A stretch of 64,000 nucleotides of DNA from Succinatimonas sp. CAG:777. Its GTDB lineage: Bacteria > Pseudomonadota > Gammaproteobacteria > Enterobacterales > Succinivibrionaceae. Below are positions 7,892 to 17,399 of this stretch, one piece after another. The notes beneath the pieces were generated by a model. That model saw only the letters and a list, made by a program, of their open reading frames with translations. It searched no databases and was not told the DNA's origin. The DNA is taken from assembly GCA_000431835.1 (NCBI GenBank), contig HF987925.1:1-64000 (forward strand), given 5' to 3'. Both the position numbers and the translations under genes were made by a program. Numbering within the stretch: the first letter of the stretch is position 1; each line of letters begins with the position of its first letter.

Positions 7892-9583
7892 TTAAACTTT
7901 AAGACGATTCTGTTTTAAATATCGACGTAATACTTTACCAACAGGAGATTTAGGTAAAGTCTCGACGAACTCTATATGTTTTGGAAGTTTATATCCTGTT
8001 AGATATTTCTTACAGTAAGCTAAAACTTCTTCTCTGGTTAAAGTAGGATCACGTCTTATGATATAAAGCTTAATTGACTCACCTGTAGTTTTTGATGGAA
8101 CACCAATTACAGCGCACTCTAAAACTTTATCAAAGCGACTTACCACATTCTCAATTTCTGTGGGGAAGACATTAAAACCAGAAACTAAGATCATATCTTT
8201 AATTCTGTCAATGATCTTTAAATAACCGCCATCACACCACTGAGCAATATCACCGGTTCGAAGCCATCCATCATCAAAGACATTTTCTGTTTCTTTTGAG
8301 TTTTCAAAGTAACCTTTCATGACTTGAGGACCTTTAAACTCAAGTTCGCCAGCAACACCTTTGTCCCAAATTTCTTCACCAGTTTCGATATTGACGATTC
8401 TGGCTAATGTTGAAGGAGTAGGAAGACCGATAGTACCGTTATACTCAGTCTGAGTATAAGGTACTACACAGCACAATGGAGAACATTCTGTTAATCCATA
8501 ACCTTCTAAAATAGGAATACCGCCTGATGCCTTTAAAAATCTTTGAGCAACACCAGACTGAACTGCCGTACCACCACCTACAACTAAACGTAAGTGCTTT
8601 AGTTTTACTTTTTCAAAAAGTTTATAGTTAACAAAAGCGTTAAAGAGAGTATTAACACCTGTAATAATTGAGATATCTGAATTCTTCTTTAACTGATTGA
8701 TAAGATCATCAAACTTTCTAGGATCAATGATTAAAAGATTGGTGCAACCTAAATAGAAGGCAAACATCAAATTGATAGTCATTGCAAAGACATGGTATAG
8801 AGGCAGCGCAGTAAGAATAGCTTCCTCACCTTTATGCAGTCTTGGTCCGTACATGCCATCTGCTTGAGCAACATTTGAAATGATATTGCCATGACTTAGC
8901 ATTGCGCCTTTTGGCTTACCTGTTGTACCACCTGTGTACTGTAAGAATGCAATATCATCAAAATCTATCTCTACTTTATCAAAGTCTCTACCAGCTGCTT
9001 CCTTAAGGCAGTTATTAAACATGATAACTTTATCTTTATCATATTTAGGAACCATATTGGTAAAGTGACGTAAATAGAAGTTAACAAATGCTCTTTTCAT
9101 TGGTGACAGGCAATCACCTACAGAACAGGAGATGATGTAATCAAGATAAGTCTGATCATGTATCTTTAATACTTCTGAGGTAATGCTTTCAAGACAGACC
9201 ACAATTCGGGCACCACTGTCACGTAGCACTCCTAAAATCTCATGAGATGTATATAAAGGATTGATGTTTACAACCTGCATACCACATTTTAAGGCTGCAA
9301 ACACTGAAATTGGGTATTGGATGACATTAGGCAGAATTACAGCCAATCTGTCACCTTTTTTAGCTTTAAGGACTTTCTGAAGATATGTAGCTAAAGCACA
9401 GGTCTTTTCATAGACTTCATTATAGGTTACAGAGCTGTTTAAGCTGATAAAAGCCTTTCTATTTCCATACTTTTGACAGCTATCGTCAAAGAGTGCTGGA
9501 AGATTATCGTACAGTTTTGGATTGATTGTATGTGGCACATCTTGTGGGTAACTTTCAAACCAAGGGGTACGATGTAACTCCAT
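7892..9583 (-). CDS. fadD: Long-chain fatty acid-CoA ligase
   Basis: 563 aa, the usual FadD size. Activates long-chain fatty acids to acyl-CoA through an acyl-adenylate at the inner face of the cytoplasmic membrane. Adenylate-forming motifs are in order: YTGGTTGKPKGAMLSHGN (P-loop, about residue 216), GYGLTECSPL, GWLRTGDIA, and the C-terminal LPKSPVGKVLRR with the catalytic lysine. Start ATG with AAAGGA upstream. Lies 33 bp after serC and 47 bp before rnd on the same strand. Whether this organism performs beta-oxidation cannot be judged; FadD may simply recycle exogenous fatty acids. Confidence 0.9.
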   Translation of the reverse strand: MELHRTPWFESYPQDVPHTINPKLYDNLPALFDDSCQKYGNRKAFISLNSSVTYNEVYEKTCALATYLQKVLKAKKGDRLAVILPNVIQYPISVFAALKCGMQVVNINPLYTSHEILGVLRDSGARIVVCLESITSEVLKIHDQTYLDYIISCSVGDCLSPMKRAFVNFYLRHFTNMVPKYDKDKVIMFNNCLKEAAGRDFDKVEIDFDDIAFLQYTGGTTGKPKGAMLSHGNIISNVAQADGMYGPRLHKGEEAILTALPLYHVFAMTINLMFAFYLGCTNLLIIDPRKFDDLINQLKKNSDISIITGVNTLFNAFVNYKLFEKVKLKHLRLVVGGGTAVQSGVAQRFLKASGGIPILEGYGLTECSPLCCVVPYTQTEYNGTIGLPTPSTLARIVNIETGEEIWDKGVAGELEFKGPQVMKGYFENSKETENVFDDGWLRTGDIAQWCDGGYLKIIDRIKDMILVSGFNVFPTEIENVVSRFDKVLECAVIGVPSKTTGESIKLYIIRRDPTLTREEVLAYCKKYLTGYKLPKHIEFVETLPKSPVGKVLRRYLKQNRLKV

Positions 9584-9616
9584 AACCTACGTCCTTTTTA
9601 TAATTTATTGAGGTAA

Positions 9617-10705
9617 TTACTGATGAGCGGCAGCAAACTTCTTTAAGAAGTCTACTAACACTTTTGCACCTTCAATTGGCATAGCGTTGTATAAACTTGC
9701 TCTCATGCCACCTAATACTTTATGACCTTTAATACCTACAAGGCCGTTCTTCTTACCTTCAGCTACAAACTCATCATTTAAAGATTCATCTTTTAGATTG
9801 AATACGCAGTTAACACGTGATCTGTCCTTAACTGCAATTCTTACACGATAGAAGTCTGAGCTTTCTAGATAATCATAGACCATTTTTGACTTAGCGATGT
9901 TTCTTCTTTCCATTTCTTTAACACCGCCCAAACTTTTTATCCACTTTAAGTTCAGACAAGCCATATACCACGAGAAAGTGCATGGTGTATTGTACATAGA
10001 CTCAAACTTATCAAGTACAGACCAATTCATGATTGATGGGCAGTATTTTCTTGCCTTGCCTAATAGATCTTCACGAACGATGGTAACTGTCATACCAGCT
10101 GGAGCTACGTTCTTCTGAACACCAAAGATGATGGCACCAAACTTTGAAACATCAATAGGTCTAGTTAAGATGTCTGATGACATATCAGCAATTAAAGGAA
10201 CATCTCCTGTATCTGGTAACTCAAATGACTCAATGCCATTTACGGTTTCATTGATACACATATAAGCATATGCAGCACCTTCTGTAACCTTCATCTTTGA
10301 GTAATCAACTTCATACAGACCATCTTTGTTCTCGAAGGTGCACTCGTGCAAAATTGCCTTACCGTAGTGCTCATCACACTCTTTAAAAGCACAGCGAGAC
10401 CAGTGACCTGTTACAAAGTAATCAGCATGACCATTTTCAGGTAATAAGTTTAGTGGAATAGCAGCAAACTGGCCACGACCACCACCTTGCTCGAATAATA
10501 CTCTGTAGTTAGAAGGAATATCTAAAAGCTCTCTTAATAAAGCTTCAGCCTCTTTAGCAACCTTCAAAAACTCAGCAGAACGATGAGAAAGTTCTACTAC
10601 ACCCATACCAGTGCCTTCAAAATCTCTGAATTCCTTTTGAGCCTTTTCCATAACTTCAACAGGAAGCATACAAGGACCTGCATAGTAATTCCAAACTTTA
10701 CTCAT
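9617..10705 (-). CDS. serC: Phosphoserine aminotransferase
   Basis: 362 aa from the ATG at 10705, chosen because GGAG stands 6 nt upstream and MSKVWNYYAGPCMLP matches the family start; an upstream TTG at 10720 would overlap that ribosome site. A PLP enzyme converting 3-phosphohydroxypyruvate to phosphoserine, and also active in pyridoxal phosphate synthesis. Seen: the N-terminal GPCMLP, the FEQGGGRGQFAAIPLN phosphate-binding region, and FGVQKNVAPAGMT with the PLP-binding lysine. First gene of the serC-fadD-rnd unit, separated from gyrA by a terminator. Confidence 0.93.
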   Translation of the reverse strand: MSKVWNYYAGPCMLPVEVMEKAQKEFRDFEGTGMGVVELSHRSAEFLKVAKEAEALLRELLDIPSNYRVLFEQGGGRGQFAAIPLNLLPENGHADYFVTGHWSRCAFKECDEHYGKAILHECTFENKDGLYEVDYSKMKVTEGAAYAYMCINETVNGIESFELPDTGDVPLIADMSSDILTRPIDVSKFGAIIFGVQKNVAPAGMTVTIVREDLLGKARKYCPSIMNWSVLDKFESMYNTPCTFSWYMACLNLKWIKSLGGVKEMERRNIAKSKMVYDYLESSDFYRVRIAVKDRSRVNCVFNLKDESLNDEFVAEGKKNGLVGIKGHKVLGGMRASLYNAMPIEGAKVLVDFLKKFAAAHQ

Positions 10706-10782
10706 TTTGTTCTCCAACAAAAGTATTAAGAAAATCGGTTAAAAATTAAAACAAATGAAAATTTATTGTTTAAGATCAAGTA

Positions 10783-10812
10783 AAAAAGACATGGAGTGTA
10801 TTCTCCATGCCT
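10783..10812 (-). terminator. Terminator of gyrA
   Basis: Perfect 7-bp stem CATGGAG/CTCCATG (10790-10796 and 10803-10809). Read on the minus strand it is followed by TCTTTTTT, just after the gyrA stop. Confidence 0.8.
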
Positions 10813-10818
10813 TATATA

Positions 10819-13764
10819 TTATTGATTATCTGAATTGTTATCGCCACTGTCAACTGTCTGAGTATCAGTGCTATTTTCAGGTGCGGATTCATCAGGCTTT
10901 TCGTTTAATGCTGTTTCAAGGCTTGGTGATGAGTTTTGAGCCTCTTGCTCCGCCTTTAACTCTTCACGTTCCTTCTGCCTAGCTTCGGCCATTTTCTTAG
11001 AGTTTTGTACAACATCTTCAGGAATTGACTGAATTGCCATTACAGAATCACCTTCATACATACGCATTAAGATGTTACCAGCAGCAGAACGACTTACAAG
11101 TGGAGTATCAGACATTGATGATCTAATTAACTGCCCCTGGTTAGTAATTAACATATAGTCTGAATTGTCATCAGCAAGAACGGCACCAACAACCTCACCG
11201 TTTCTATCAAGATTCTTGATAACGATGACGCCCATACCGCCTCTATTGCGTAATGAAATGTCTGACAGACGGGTTCTCTTACCATAGCCATTAGCACAAG
11301 CAATTAAGAACTGCTTGTCTACCTCTGATGGAGGAATTACCATCAAGGATACAACTTTACCGTTCTCTCTTAGCTTGATACCACGGATACAGCCAGAACC
11401 ACGACCTGATGGACGTACGCCTGCACCTGAATGTCTATCAATTGAGCTATCATCATTCTCATCTGATGATTCTTGAGAGTTATCAGAGCTGTCAGCATCA
11501 TCTGAAGAATCCTCATCTGCGACAGCAGAGCGCTTATAGTATTCACAGAAGTGCTGAGCATAACCATTGGATGTAAATAAGAATACATCATCATCGCCTG
11601 ATGATAATTCAACACCGATTAACTCATCACCTTCATTTAACTTAAGAGCAATTAAACCGTTTGTGCCCATTCTGTTAACGAATGATGCATAAGCACTAAG
11701 TGAGGTCTTCTTAATTAAGCCGTTCTTAGTTGCCATGAAGAAGTACTGCTCTGAGTTAAACTCTGAAATTGGCAGTAATGCGGTTACAACCTCTCCATTT
11801 TCTTTATCAATATTAAAGAAGTTCTGTACTGGCAAGCCCTTTGATGTGCGGTTCTCTGAGGTTGGTAAGTCATAAACCACGCTAACAAAGGCACGACCCT
11901 TGTTAGTAAAGAACATCATCTTATCGTGAGTAGAAGCTACAACTACCTTGGTGATGTAATCCTCATCCTTTAACTTAGTTGCAAGTTTACCCTTACCACC
12001 ACGAGCTTGACTCTCATAAGTAGAGATATCCTGATACTTGATATAGCCTTGAGCTGACAGAGTAACAATTACGTCACGACGTGCAATTAAATCACCCTTG
12101 TCAATCTTACCTAAGTCTACAGTGAATGCAGTCTTACGCTTGTTGCCATAAGTCTCTTTAACTTCCTGTAACTCAGTCCTAATTTCCTGCTTCATTCTTT
12201 CAGGATTATTTAAGATCTCTAAGTAATCACGAATAGCAGCAACTAATTCATTGTACTTATCACGGATCTCATCTTGAGCTAGGTGAGTTAATTTAGATAA
12301 TCTTAACTCAAGAATTGCTCTTGCCTGAGGATCTGATAAGTAGTACTTATCGCCAATGATCCCCTTATCAGCAGGAATACCTTGAGGTAAAGAAATATTA
12401 GAACCGTCTTCAGCTCTTTGGATAAGAGGTGAAATTACAGAAGAATCCCAAGCTTCAGCCATTAACTTAATGCGTGCATCTTCAGCATTATCAGCTGCTG
12501 TAATAATATCAATTACTCGCTGAATGTTTGCCTTGGCAATCATCAAGCCTTCGTTGGTATGAGCTGTTCTTCTTGCCTGACGTAACAGATATACTGTTCT
12601 TCTTGTTACGATCTCTCGGCGGAACTTAACAAACTCAGTTAAGATTTCCTTTAATGATAACTGCTTTGGATGATTGTGAACTAAAGCTACCATGTTAATT
12701 GGGAAGCTTGCCTGTAACATGGTGTTCTGATACAGATTGTTTAGAACAGCTTCAGGATAAGCATCACGTTTTAAGTCAATTGCAATCTTAACAGCACAGT
12801 CTTTATCTGACTCATCAACGATACTTGCAATACCTTCGATCTTCTTTTCTTTGATGAGTTTTTCAATCTGCTTTACGATATCAACCTTGTGTACAACATA
12901 AGGGATCTCGTCTACATAAATGGTCTGCTTACCAGACTTATCTGTCTCCACTCTAGTCTTTGATCTGATGATGCAACGACCTTTACCGGTTTCATAAGCC
13001 TGTCTGATACCATCAGTACCTACGATAATACCGCCTGTTGGGAAATCAGGACCAGGAATGTAATGCATAAGTTCATCAAGACCAATCTCTGGGTTATCCA
13101 AAACGGCGATTACGCCATCGATAACCTCAGAAAGGTTGTGAGTAGGAATGTTAGTTGCCATACCTACAGCAATACCTGATGAGCCGTTTACCAACAGATT
13201 TGGGAATTTGGTTGGTAAAACTTCAGGGATCTGCTCATTACCGTCATAGTTTGGATAGCTGTCAACAGTCTCTTTATCAATATCAGCTAACATCTGCTCG
13301 GCAATCTTAGTCATCTTAACTTCGGTATAACGCATAGCAGCTGCGCCATCACCATCGATATCACCAAAGTTACCCTGACCGAAGATTAAAGGTTCACGCA
13401 TTGAGAACCATTGAGCCATACGAACAATAGTTTCGTATACAGCAGTATCTCCATGTGGATGGAATCTACCAATAACGTCACCAACAATACGAGCTGACTT
13501 TTTAGTCTGGCCAGTACTCCATACTTTTAGATCATACATATCAAAAAGAACACGTCTGTGAACAGGCTTTAAACCATCACGCACGTCAGGAAGAGCACGG
13601 TCTACGATAACAGACATCGCATAGTCAATGAATGACTGCTTTAACTCGTCTTCAAGTTTTACTGTTGGTACAGATGAATTAACACTCTGTGCTGTAGTTA
13701 ATTCATTCTCAGAAGACTGTGATGCGTTCTGCTCTGAATTTTGATTATCGGTATTATCTGACAT
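10819..13764 (-). CDS. gyrA: DNA gyrase subunit A
   Basis: 981 aa, about 100 longer than E. coli GyrA. With GyrB it introduces negative supercoils. The catalytic tyrosine is Y146 in AAMRYTEV (E. coli Y122). The quinolone-determining region reads HPHGDTAVYE, so T107 and E111 stand at E. coli S83 and D87. The GyrA box appears as QARGGKG. Extra length lies in a roughly 24-residue acidic N-terminal leader, an acidic Ser/Asp/Glu insert at about residues 749-776 within the C-terminal beta-pinwheel domain, and an acidic tail. No intein is seen. Monocistronic by context, with a downstream terminator. Confidence 0.96.
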   Translation of the reverse strand: MSDNTDNQNSEQNASQSSENELTTAQSVNSSVPTVKLEDELKQSFIDYAMSVIVDRALPDVRDGLKPVHRRVLFDMYDLKVWSTGQTKKSARIVGDVIGRFHPHGDTAVYETIVRMAQWFSMREPLIFGQGNFGDIDGDGAAAMRYTEVKMTKIAEQMLADIDKETVDSYPNYDGNEQIPEVLPTKFPNLLVNGSSGIAVGMATNIPTHNLSEVIDGVIAVLDNPEIGLDELMHYIPGPDFPTGGIIVGTDGIRQAYETGKGRCIIRSKTRVETDKSGKQTIYVDEIPYVVHKVDIVKQIEKLIKEKKIEGIASIVDESDKDCAVKIAIDLKRDAYPEAVLNNLYQNTMLQASFPINMVALVHNHPKQLSLKEILTEFVKFRREIVTRRTVYLLRQARRTAHTNEGLMIAKANIQRVIDIITAADNAEDARIKLMAEAWDSSVISPLIQRAEDGSNISLPQGIPADKGIIGDKYYLSDPQARAILELRLSKLTHLAQDEIRDKYNELVAAIRDYLEILNNPERMKQEIRTELQEVKETYGNKRKTAFTVDLGKIDKGDLIARRDVIVTLSAQGYIKYQDISTYESQARGGKGKLATKLKDEDYITKVVVASTHDKMMFFTNKGRAFVSVVYDLPTSENRTSKGLPVQNFFNIDKENGEVVTALLPISEFNSEQYFFMATKNGLIKKTSLSAYASFVNRMGTNGLIALKLNEGDELIGVELSSGDDDVFLFTSNGYAQHFCEYYKRSAVADEDSSDDADSSDNSQESSDENDDSSIDRHSGAGVRPSGRGSGCIRGIKLRENGKVVSLMVIPPSEVDKQFLIACANGYGKRTRLSDISLRNRGGMGVIVIKNLDRNGEVVGAVLADDNSDYMLITNQGQLIRSSMSDTPLVSRSAAGNILMRMYEGDSVMAIQSIPEDVVQNSKKMAEARQKEREELKAEQEAQNSSPSLETALNEKPDESAPENSTDTQTVDSGDNNSDNQ

Positions 13765-13929
13765 TAGTTCTACCTTTTAATTTTCATTAGTCTAATAGGC
13801 ATAAATATTATCATTTTTGTATTAAAAATTCAATGAAATAAATGGCTTAATCATAGCATTAGAACTTGAAAAAACAGCCATTTTTGTCCATAATTTAGGC
13901 AAAATTTTTTAAGTAGGAAAACATAAAAT

Positions 13930-14847
13930 ATGTGGTTTAAAAATCTTCGTTTCTACACTGTTGATTTATCAGAATTAAACGGTGTTTTAAAAGACGATGC
14001 ACTTGTTGAAGAAGCGCTAGAAAAAGCTAGTTTCAAGCCTTGTGCTGCTCAAGAACTGGCCTCTGTAGGCTTTGCGCCTATTTTTTCACATGATGGCTTG
14101 TATCACTTCTCATCAGGTGAGAATCACTTTTTTAAACTGATTGAAGAAACAAAACTTTTACCTTCATCTGTAGTTAAGACTGAGTTAAACGAACTTACTG
14201 CTAAAAAAGAAATAGAGCTTAAAAGACAGCTACGTAAGAACGAAAAAGAAGCTTTAAAAGCGGCTGTTGCAGGAAAGCTTTTAGCACAGGCATTTGCAAC
14301 CCGTCGTGAGCTTTTAATCTGGGTGAATACTGATAAAAGTCTTGTAGGCGTTGCAGCCACTTCTAGCAAAAGAGCTGAAAAAGCTTTAGCCATGTTACGA
14401 GAAGCTTTCTCTACCTTCCCTGCTAAACTTTTAGCTCCACACGCTATGGTAGATGAGAAGATGACATCTTGGTTAAAAGATGCAACAACTCTTCCTAAGC
14501 GTTTTACTTTCGGATCAGAGACTACCTTAAAGAGCACAGATGAAGACGGTGGCATTATCAGAGCTTCAAAAGAAGATCTGACATCAGAAGAGATAGCTGT
14601 ACATTTAGAGGCTGGTAAAGTCGCAACCGAAATTGGTTTATCTTTTGATGAATCCTTAGAGCTTACCTTAACCTCAGATTTGGCTTTAAAGAAATTAAAA
14701 CCTACAGATATTTACCTTGAAAAGAATCTGCCTGAAAAATCAGATGACGAGACAGCTGATGCTCAGGCTCTTTTAGTTCTTCAAGGTGAACTGTTAAGCG
14801 AACTATGTGATTACCTAATGGAGATTTTTAGCTGTGACCGTAACTAA
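13930..14847 (+). CDS. rdgC: Recombination-associated protein RdgC
   Basis: 305 aa, the family's usual length. Starts with MWFKNLRFYTVD, close to the hallmark MLWFKN start of RdgC. RdgC forms a ring-shaped dimer on DNA and limits RecA filament activity; it is essentially confined to Beta- and Gammaproteobacteria, supporting the assignment of the organism. Also seen: KPCAAQELASVGFAPIF near the N-terminus and lysine/arginine-rich central helices. Its 3' end overlaps the following trhP by 14 bp, so the two are translationally linked. Confidence 0.9.
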   Translation: MWFKNLRFYTVDLSELNGVLKDDALVEEALEKASFKPCAAQELASVGFAPIFSHDGLYHFSSGENHFFKLIEETKLLPSSVVKTELNELTAKKEIELKRQLRKNEKEALKAAVAGKLLAQAFATRRELLIWVNTDKSLVGVAATSSKRAEKALAMLREAFSTFPAKLLAPHAMVDEKMTSWLKDATTLPKRFTFGSETTLKSTDEDGGIIRASKEDLTSEEIAVHLEAGKVATEIGLSFDESLELTLTSDLALKKLKPTDIYLEKNLPEKSDDETADAQALLVLQGELLSELCDYLMEIFSCDRN

Positions 14848-16144
14848 AAAGCCTGAACTTTTAGCTCCAGCAGGAAGCTTAAAACACTTACATATGGCCT
14901 TAGCCTATGGTGCTGATGCGGTGTATGCTGGTGTTCCTAAATGGTCTTTGAGAGTACGCGGAAATGGTTTTATCCGTGAAGACTTTATTAAAGGTATCGA
15001 AGAAGCCCATGCTATGGGAAAAAAGGTACATGCAGTACTCAATATCATTCCACATGTAAGACGTGTAGCTGCATTTGAAAAAGTAGTAGACGAAATGGCT
15101 CAGTTAAAGCCTGATGCTTTCATCATGGCAGATCCTGGTCTAATCGATATTGTCCGCAACCGCTATCCTGATATTCCAATTCACTTATCAGTTCAGGCAA
15201 ATACTGTTAATGCAGGTTCAGTTAAGTTCTGGCAGAAAGTAGGTCTTACAAGATGTATTTTAGCTCGTGAACTTTCCTTAACCGAAATTGACATGATTAA
15301 GCAAGAATGTCCTGATATGGAAATTGAGGTATTTGCTCACGGAGCTTTATGTATCGCAGTATCTGGTCGTTGCTTAATTTCAGGTCTGCTATCACACCGT
15401 GATGCCAATATCGGAGCTTGCAATAATTCATGCCGTTACGGCTTTAACATTCGCAACGTGCATGCTGCAACAGCTGACGATGTAACTACCTTTGAGGCTG
15501 ATGACGGTACTACTTTATCAGCTCAGATTGAAGAGTCTATGCATCATCCAGGAGAATGGATGACCATGGAAGAGGATCTGAACGGTTCATATTTGATGAA
15601 CTCTAAAGATCTGTGTACACTTCCTGTTTTAAAGAAGCTAATTGAGATTGGCGTTGATTCTTTAAAGATTGAAGGTCGTTCAAGATCACCATTCTATTCT
15701 GCTGCGATTTCTCGTGCTTACAGATTAGCTATTGATGCCATCTGCGAAGGTAAAGAGATCCCTGATGAAAGTTACAACATCGTAAACTCTATTCCATCAA
15801 GAGGTTACACCACAGCTTTACTTGAGCCACACCGTCCTGATAAGACCCAGGATTATGAGACTAACTCACCAAATCCAGGCAAATTACAGATCTGCGGTGA
15901 AATCACCTCACAGGATGCTGACGGGACCTTAAATATCGATGTAAAGAACCGCTTTGAGAAGAACTCACATATTGCGTTATTTACACCAAAAGGACTAGTT
16001 GATCTTGACGGGTCAACACTTGTAAATGCTAAAGATGGCAAACCTTTAGATGTAGCACCAGGCACTGGTTGGTCAGTAAAACTAAAGCACAATACTAAAG
16101 TTGATTTATCAACAGCTGTGATGTTAAGAATTGATGATAAATAG
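14834..16144 (+). CDS. trhP: tRNA hydroxylation protein TrhP (peptidase U32 family)
   Basis: 436 aa with a GTG start inside the end of rdgC (no usable in-frame ATG upstream). Peptidase-U32-like protein needed in E. coli (YegQ) for prephenate-dependent 5-hydroxyuridine formation at tRNA wobble position 34. Seen: ELLAPAGSLKHLHMALAYGADAVYAG at the N-terminus, FAHGALCIAVSGRCLISG, and GACNNSCRYGF, which supply the conserved cysteines, then the MNSKDLCTLP stretch. Slightly shorter than YegQ. Ends before a strong terminator. Confidence 0.9.
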   Translation: MTVTKKPELLAPAGSLKHLHMALAYGADAVYAGVPKWSLRVRGNGFIREDFIKGIEEAHAMGKKVHAVLNIIPHVRRVAAFEKVVDEMAQLKPDAFIMADPGLIDIVRNRYPDIPIHLSVQANTVNAGSVKFWQKVGLTRCILARELSLTEIDMIKQECPDMEIEVFAHGALCIAVSGRCLISGLLSHRDANIGACNNSCRYGFNIRNVHAATADDVTTFEADDGTTLSAQIEESMHHPGEWMTMEEDLNGSYLMNSKDLCTLPVLKKLIEIGVDSLKIEGRSRSPFYSAAISRAYRLAIDAICEGKEIPDESYNIVNSIPSRGYTTALLEPHRPDKTQDYETNSPNPGKLQICGEITSQDADGTLNIDVKNRFEKNSHIALFTPKGLVDLDGSTLVNAKDGKPLDVAPGTGWSVKLKHNTKVDLSTAVMLRIDDK

Positions 16145-16163
16145 GATTTAGTTCTTAAAGATG

Positions 16164-16193
16164 AAGCCTCCTCTTTTAGCTGGAGGCTTTTTA
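16164..16193 (+). terminator. Terminator of rdgC-trhP
   Basis: Perfect 8-bp stem AAGCCTCC/GGAGGCTT (16164-16171 and 16182-16189) followed by TTTTTATTT. It lies between convergent genes and may also affect the minus-strand cyclase operon. Confidence 0.85.
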
Positions 16194-16194
16194 T

Positions 16195-17397
16195 TTAGCT
16201 CTTAGAATAATCTTTTCTAGTACTTCTCTTGGTCTCATACATTAGTCTGTCAGCAGCTTCAATAAAATCTTTAGCAGTCTTAAAGCGATTATCAAAACGG
16301 ACATAACCAGTTGAAACAGAAAGTTCATATGGAGCTAATGAGAGGATTTTCAGTCTAGCTACGGTCTTGTCAATGTAGTGGCAGACACCGGCAGCTCTTT
16401 CTTCATTTGCATTCTTCTTAATTAAGATAAACTCGTCACCGCCATAACGGCATAAGAAACAATTAAAGGTCTCAGCAACACCCTTTAATAATCTTGATAG
16501 CTGCATTAGGACCACATCACCTTCGTTATGACCATAGTTATCATTGATTGACTTGAACTTATTCACATCAATAAACATCATATAAGTAGTTTTTCTTTCA
16601 GCTTCAGAAAGTGAAACTAAGTTTAAAAGATAACTTTTAAGCTCATTACGATTGTTTAAAGTAGTTAAATCATCAATAGAAATACGCATATGTTGATGTA
16701 AGGTCATCAAGAAGAAGAAACATACTGCGTAGCAAGGAGAAACCAGTAAAACGTCATCTACAAGTAAATTTACTGGAGCTAATACGAATGGTAAAGTACA
16801 AGTTAGGTAAAAGAGTATGTAGTCAACCTTAGAGATTGAAAACTCAATCATCTTGTCCTGTCTTGATGCTACTACGTACATGAAGTTTACTAGAGCTAGG
16901 ATGGAGTAAAAACCTACAGTGCCTACTAATGCTGAGTAATACTTACCATGTACATATGCTCCATGATAGGTTAAGAATTGGATATGGCCATTAGCAGGTG
17001 ATGTAAGCACGAAATAGCATAAAATCAAAAATGGAATAGATAGCACACAAAGCTTAATACCTTTGGTTCTGGATTTTTCAGCCTTTATTAAATAACTGAT
17101 GACAAAGAGTACATATGGAACCAAAAGATTGAAGAAAGATAACATACAGCTGAAGATAACCACCTGAGTTACATCTTTGGTACAAACTTCATTTTTAGCA
17201 AAGAGAGCATAACAGCTAATGCTTGTATAAGTTTTTAAAAAGATATCAGATAAAGCCTGAAAAATAACTAAAGCCAATACCAAGATATAGCTAAATCTTG
17301 CTCTGTCACCACTTTTCCAAATATTTGAAATTACACAGATAAATACAACAATGCAGATAATGTCAATTTCGACTGAATAAAATAATGTTGATGCCAT
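16195..17397 (-). CDS. Membrane diguanylate cyclase (second of tandem pair)
   Basis: 400 aa. The N-terminal 230 residues hold about seven hydrophobic segments forming an integral-membrane sensor of unassigned type. The C-terminal GGDEF domain carries DDLTTLNNRNELKSYL, FIDVNKFKSINDNYGHNEGD and CRYGGDEFILI (about residue 317), all residues expected of an active c-di-GMP synthase. The RxxD inhibitory site is absent upstream of GGDEF, so product inhibition is probably weak. The start lies 2 bp after the preceding cyclase stop, with AGAGGAA as ribosome site. Last gene of a three-gene operon. Confidence 0.88.
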   Translation of the reverse strand: MASTLFYSVEIDIICIVVFICVISNIWKSGDRARFSYILVLALVIFQALSDIFLKTYTSISCYALFAKNEVCTKDVTQVVIFSCMLSFFNLLVPYVLFVISYLIKAEKSRTKGIKLCVLSIPFLILCYFVLTSPANGHIQFLTYHGAYVHGKYYSALVGTVGFYSILALVNFMYVVASRQDKMIEFSISKVDYILFYLTCTLPFVLAPVNLLVDDVLLVSPCYAVCFFFLMTLHQHMRISIDDLTTLNNRNELKSYLLNLVSLSEAERKTTYMMFIDVNKFKSINDNYGHNEGDVVLMQLSRLLKGVAETFNCFLCRYGGDEFILIKKNANEERAAGVCHYIDKTVARLKILSLAPYELSVSTGYVRFDNRFKTAKDFIEAADRLMYETKRSTRKDYSKS

Positions 17398-17399
17398 TA

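Noticed and set aside
11370..11615. Open frame inside gyrA rich in Met, Ser and Leu
   Set aside because: It shadows the acidic insert of gyrA on the same strand; no family resemblance.
14124..14555. 143-codon minus-strand frame opposite rdgC
   Set aside because: Antisense shadow of a well-recognised gene with low-complexity Ser/Leu content.
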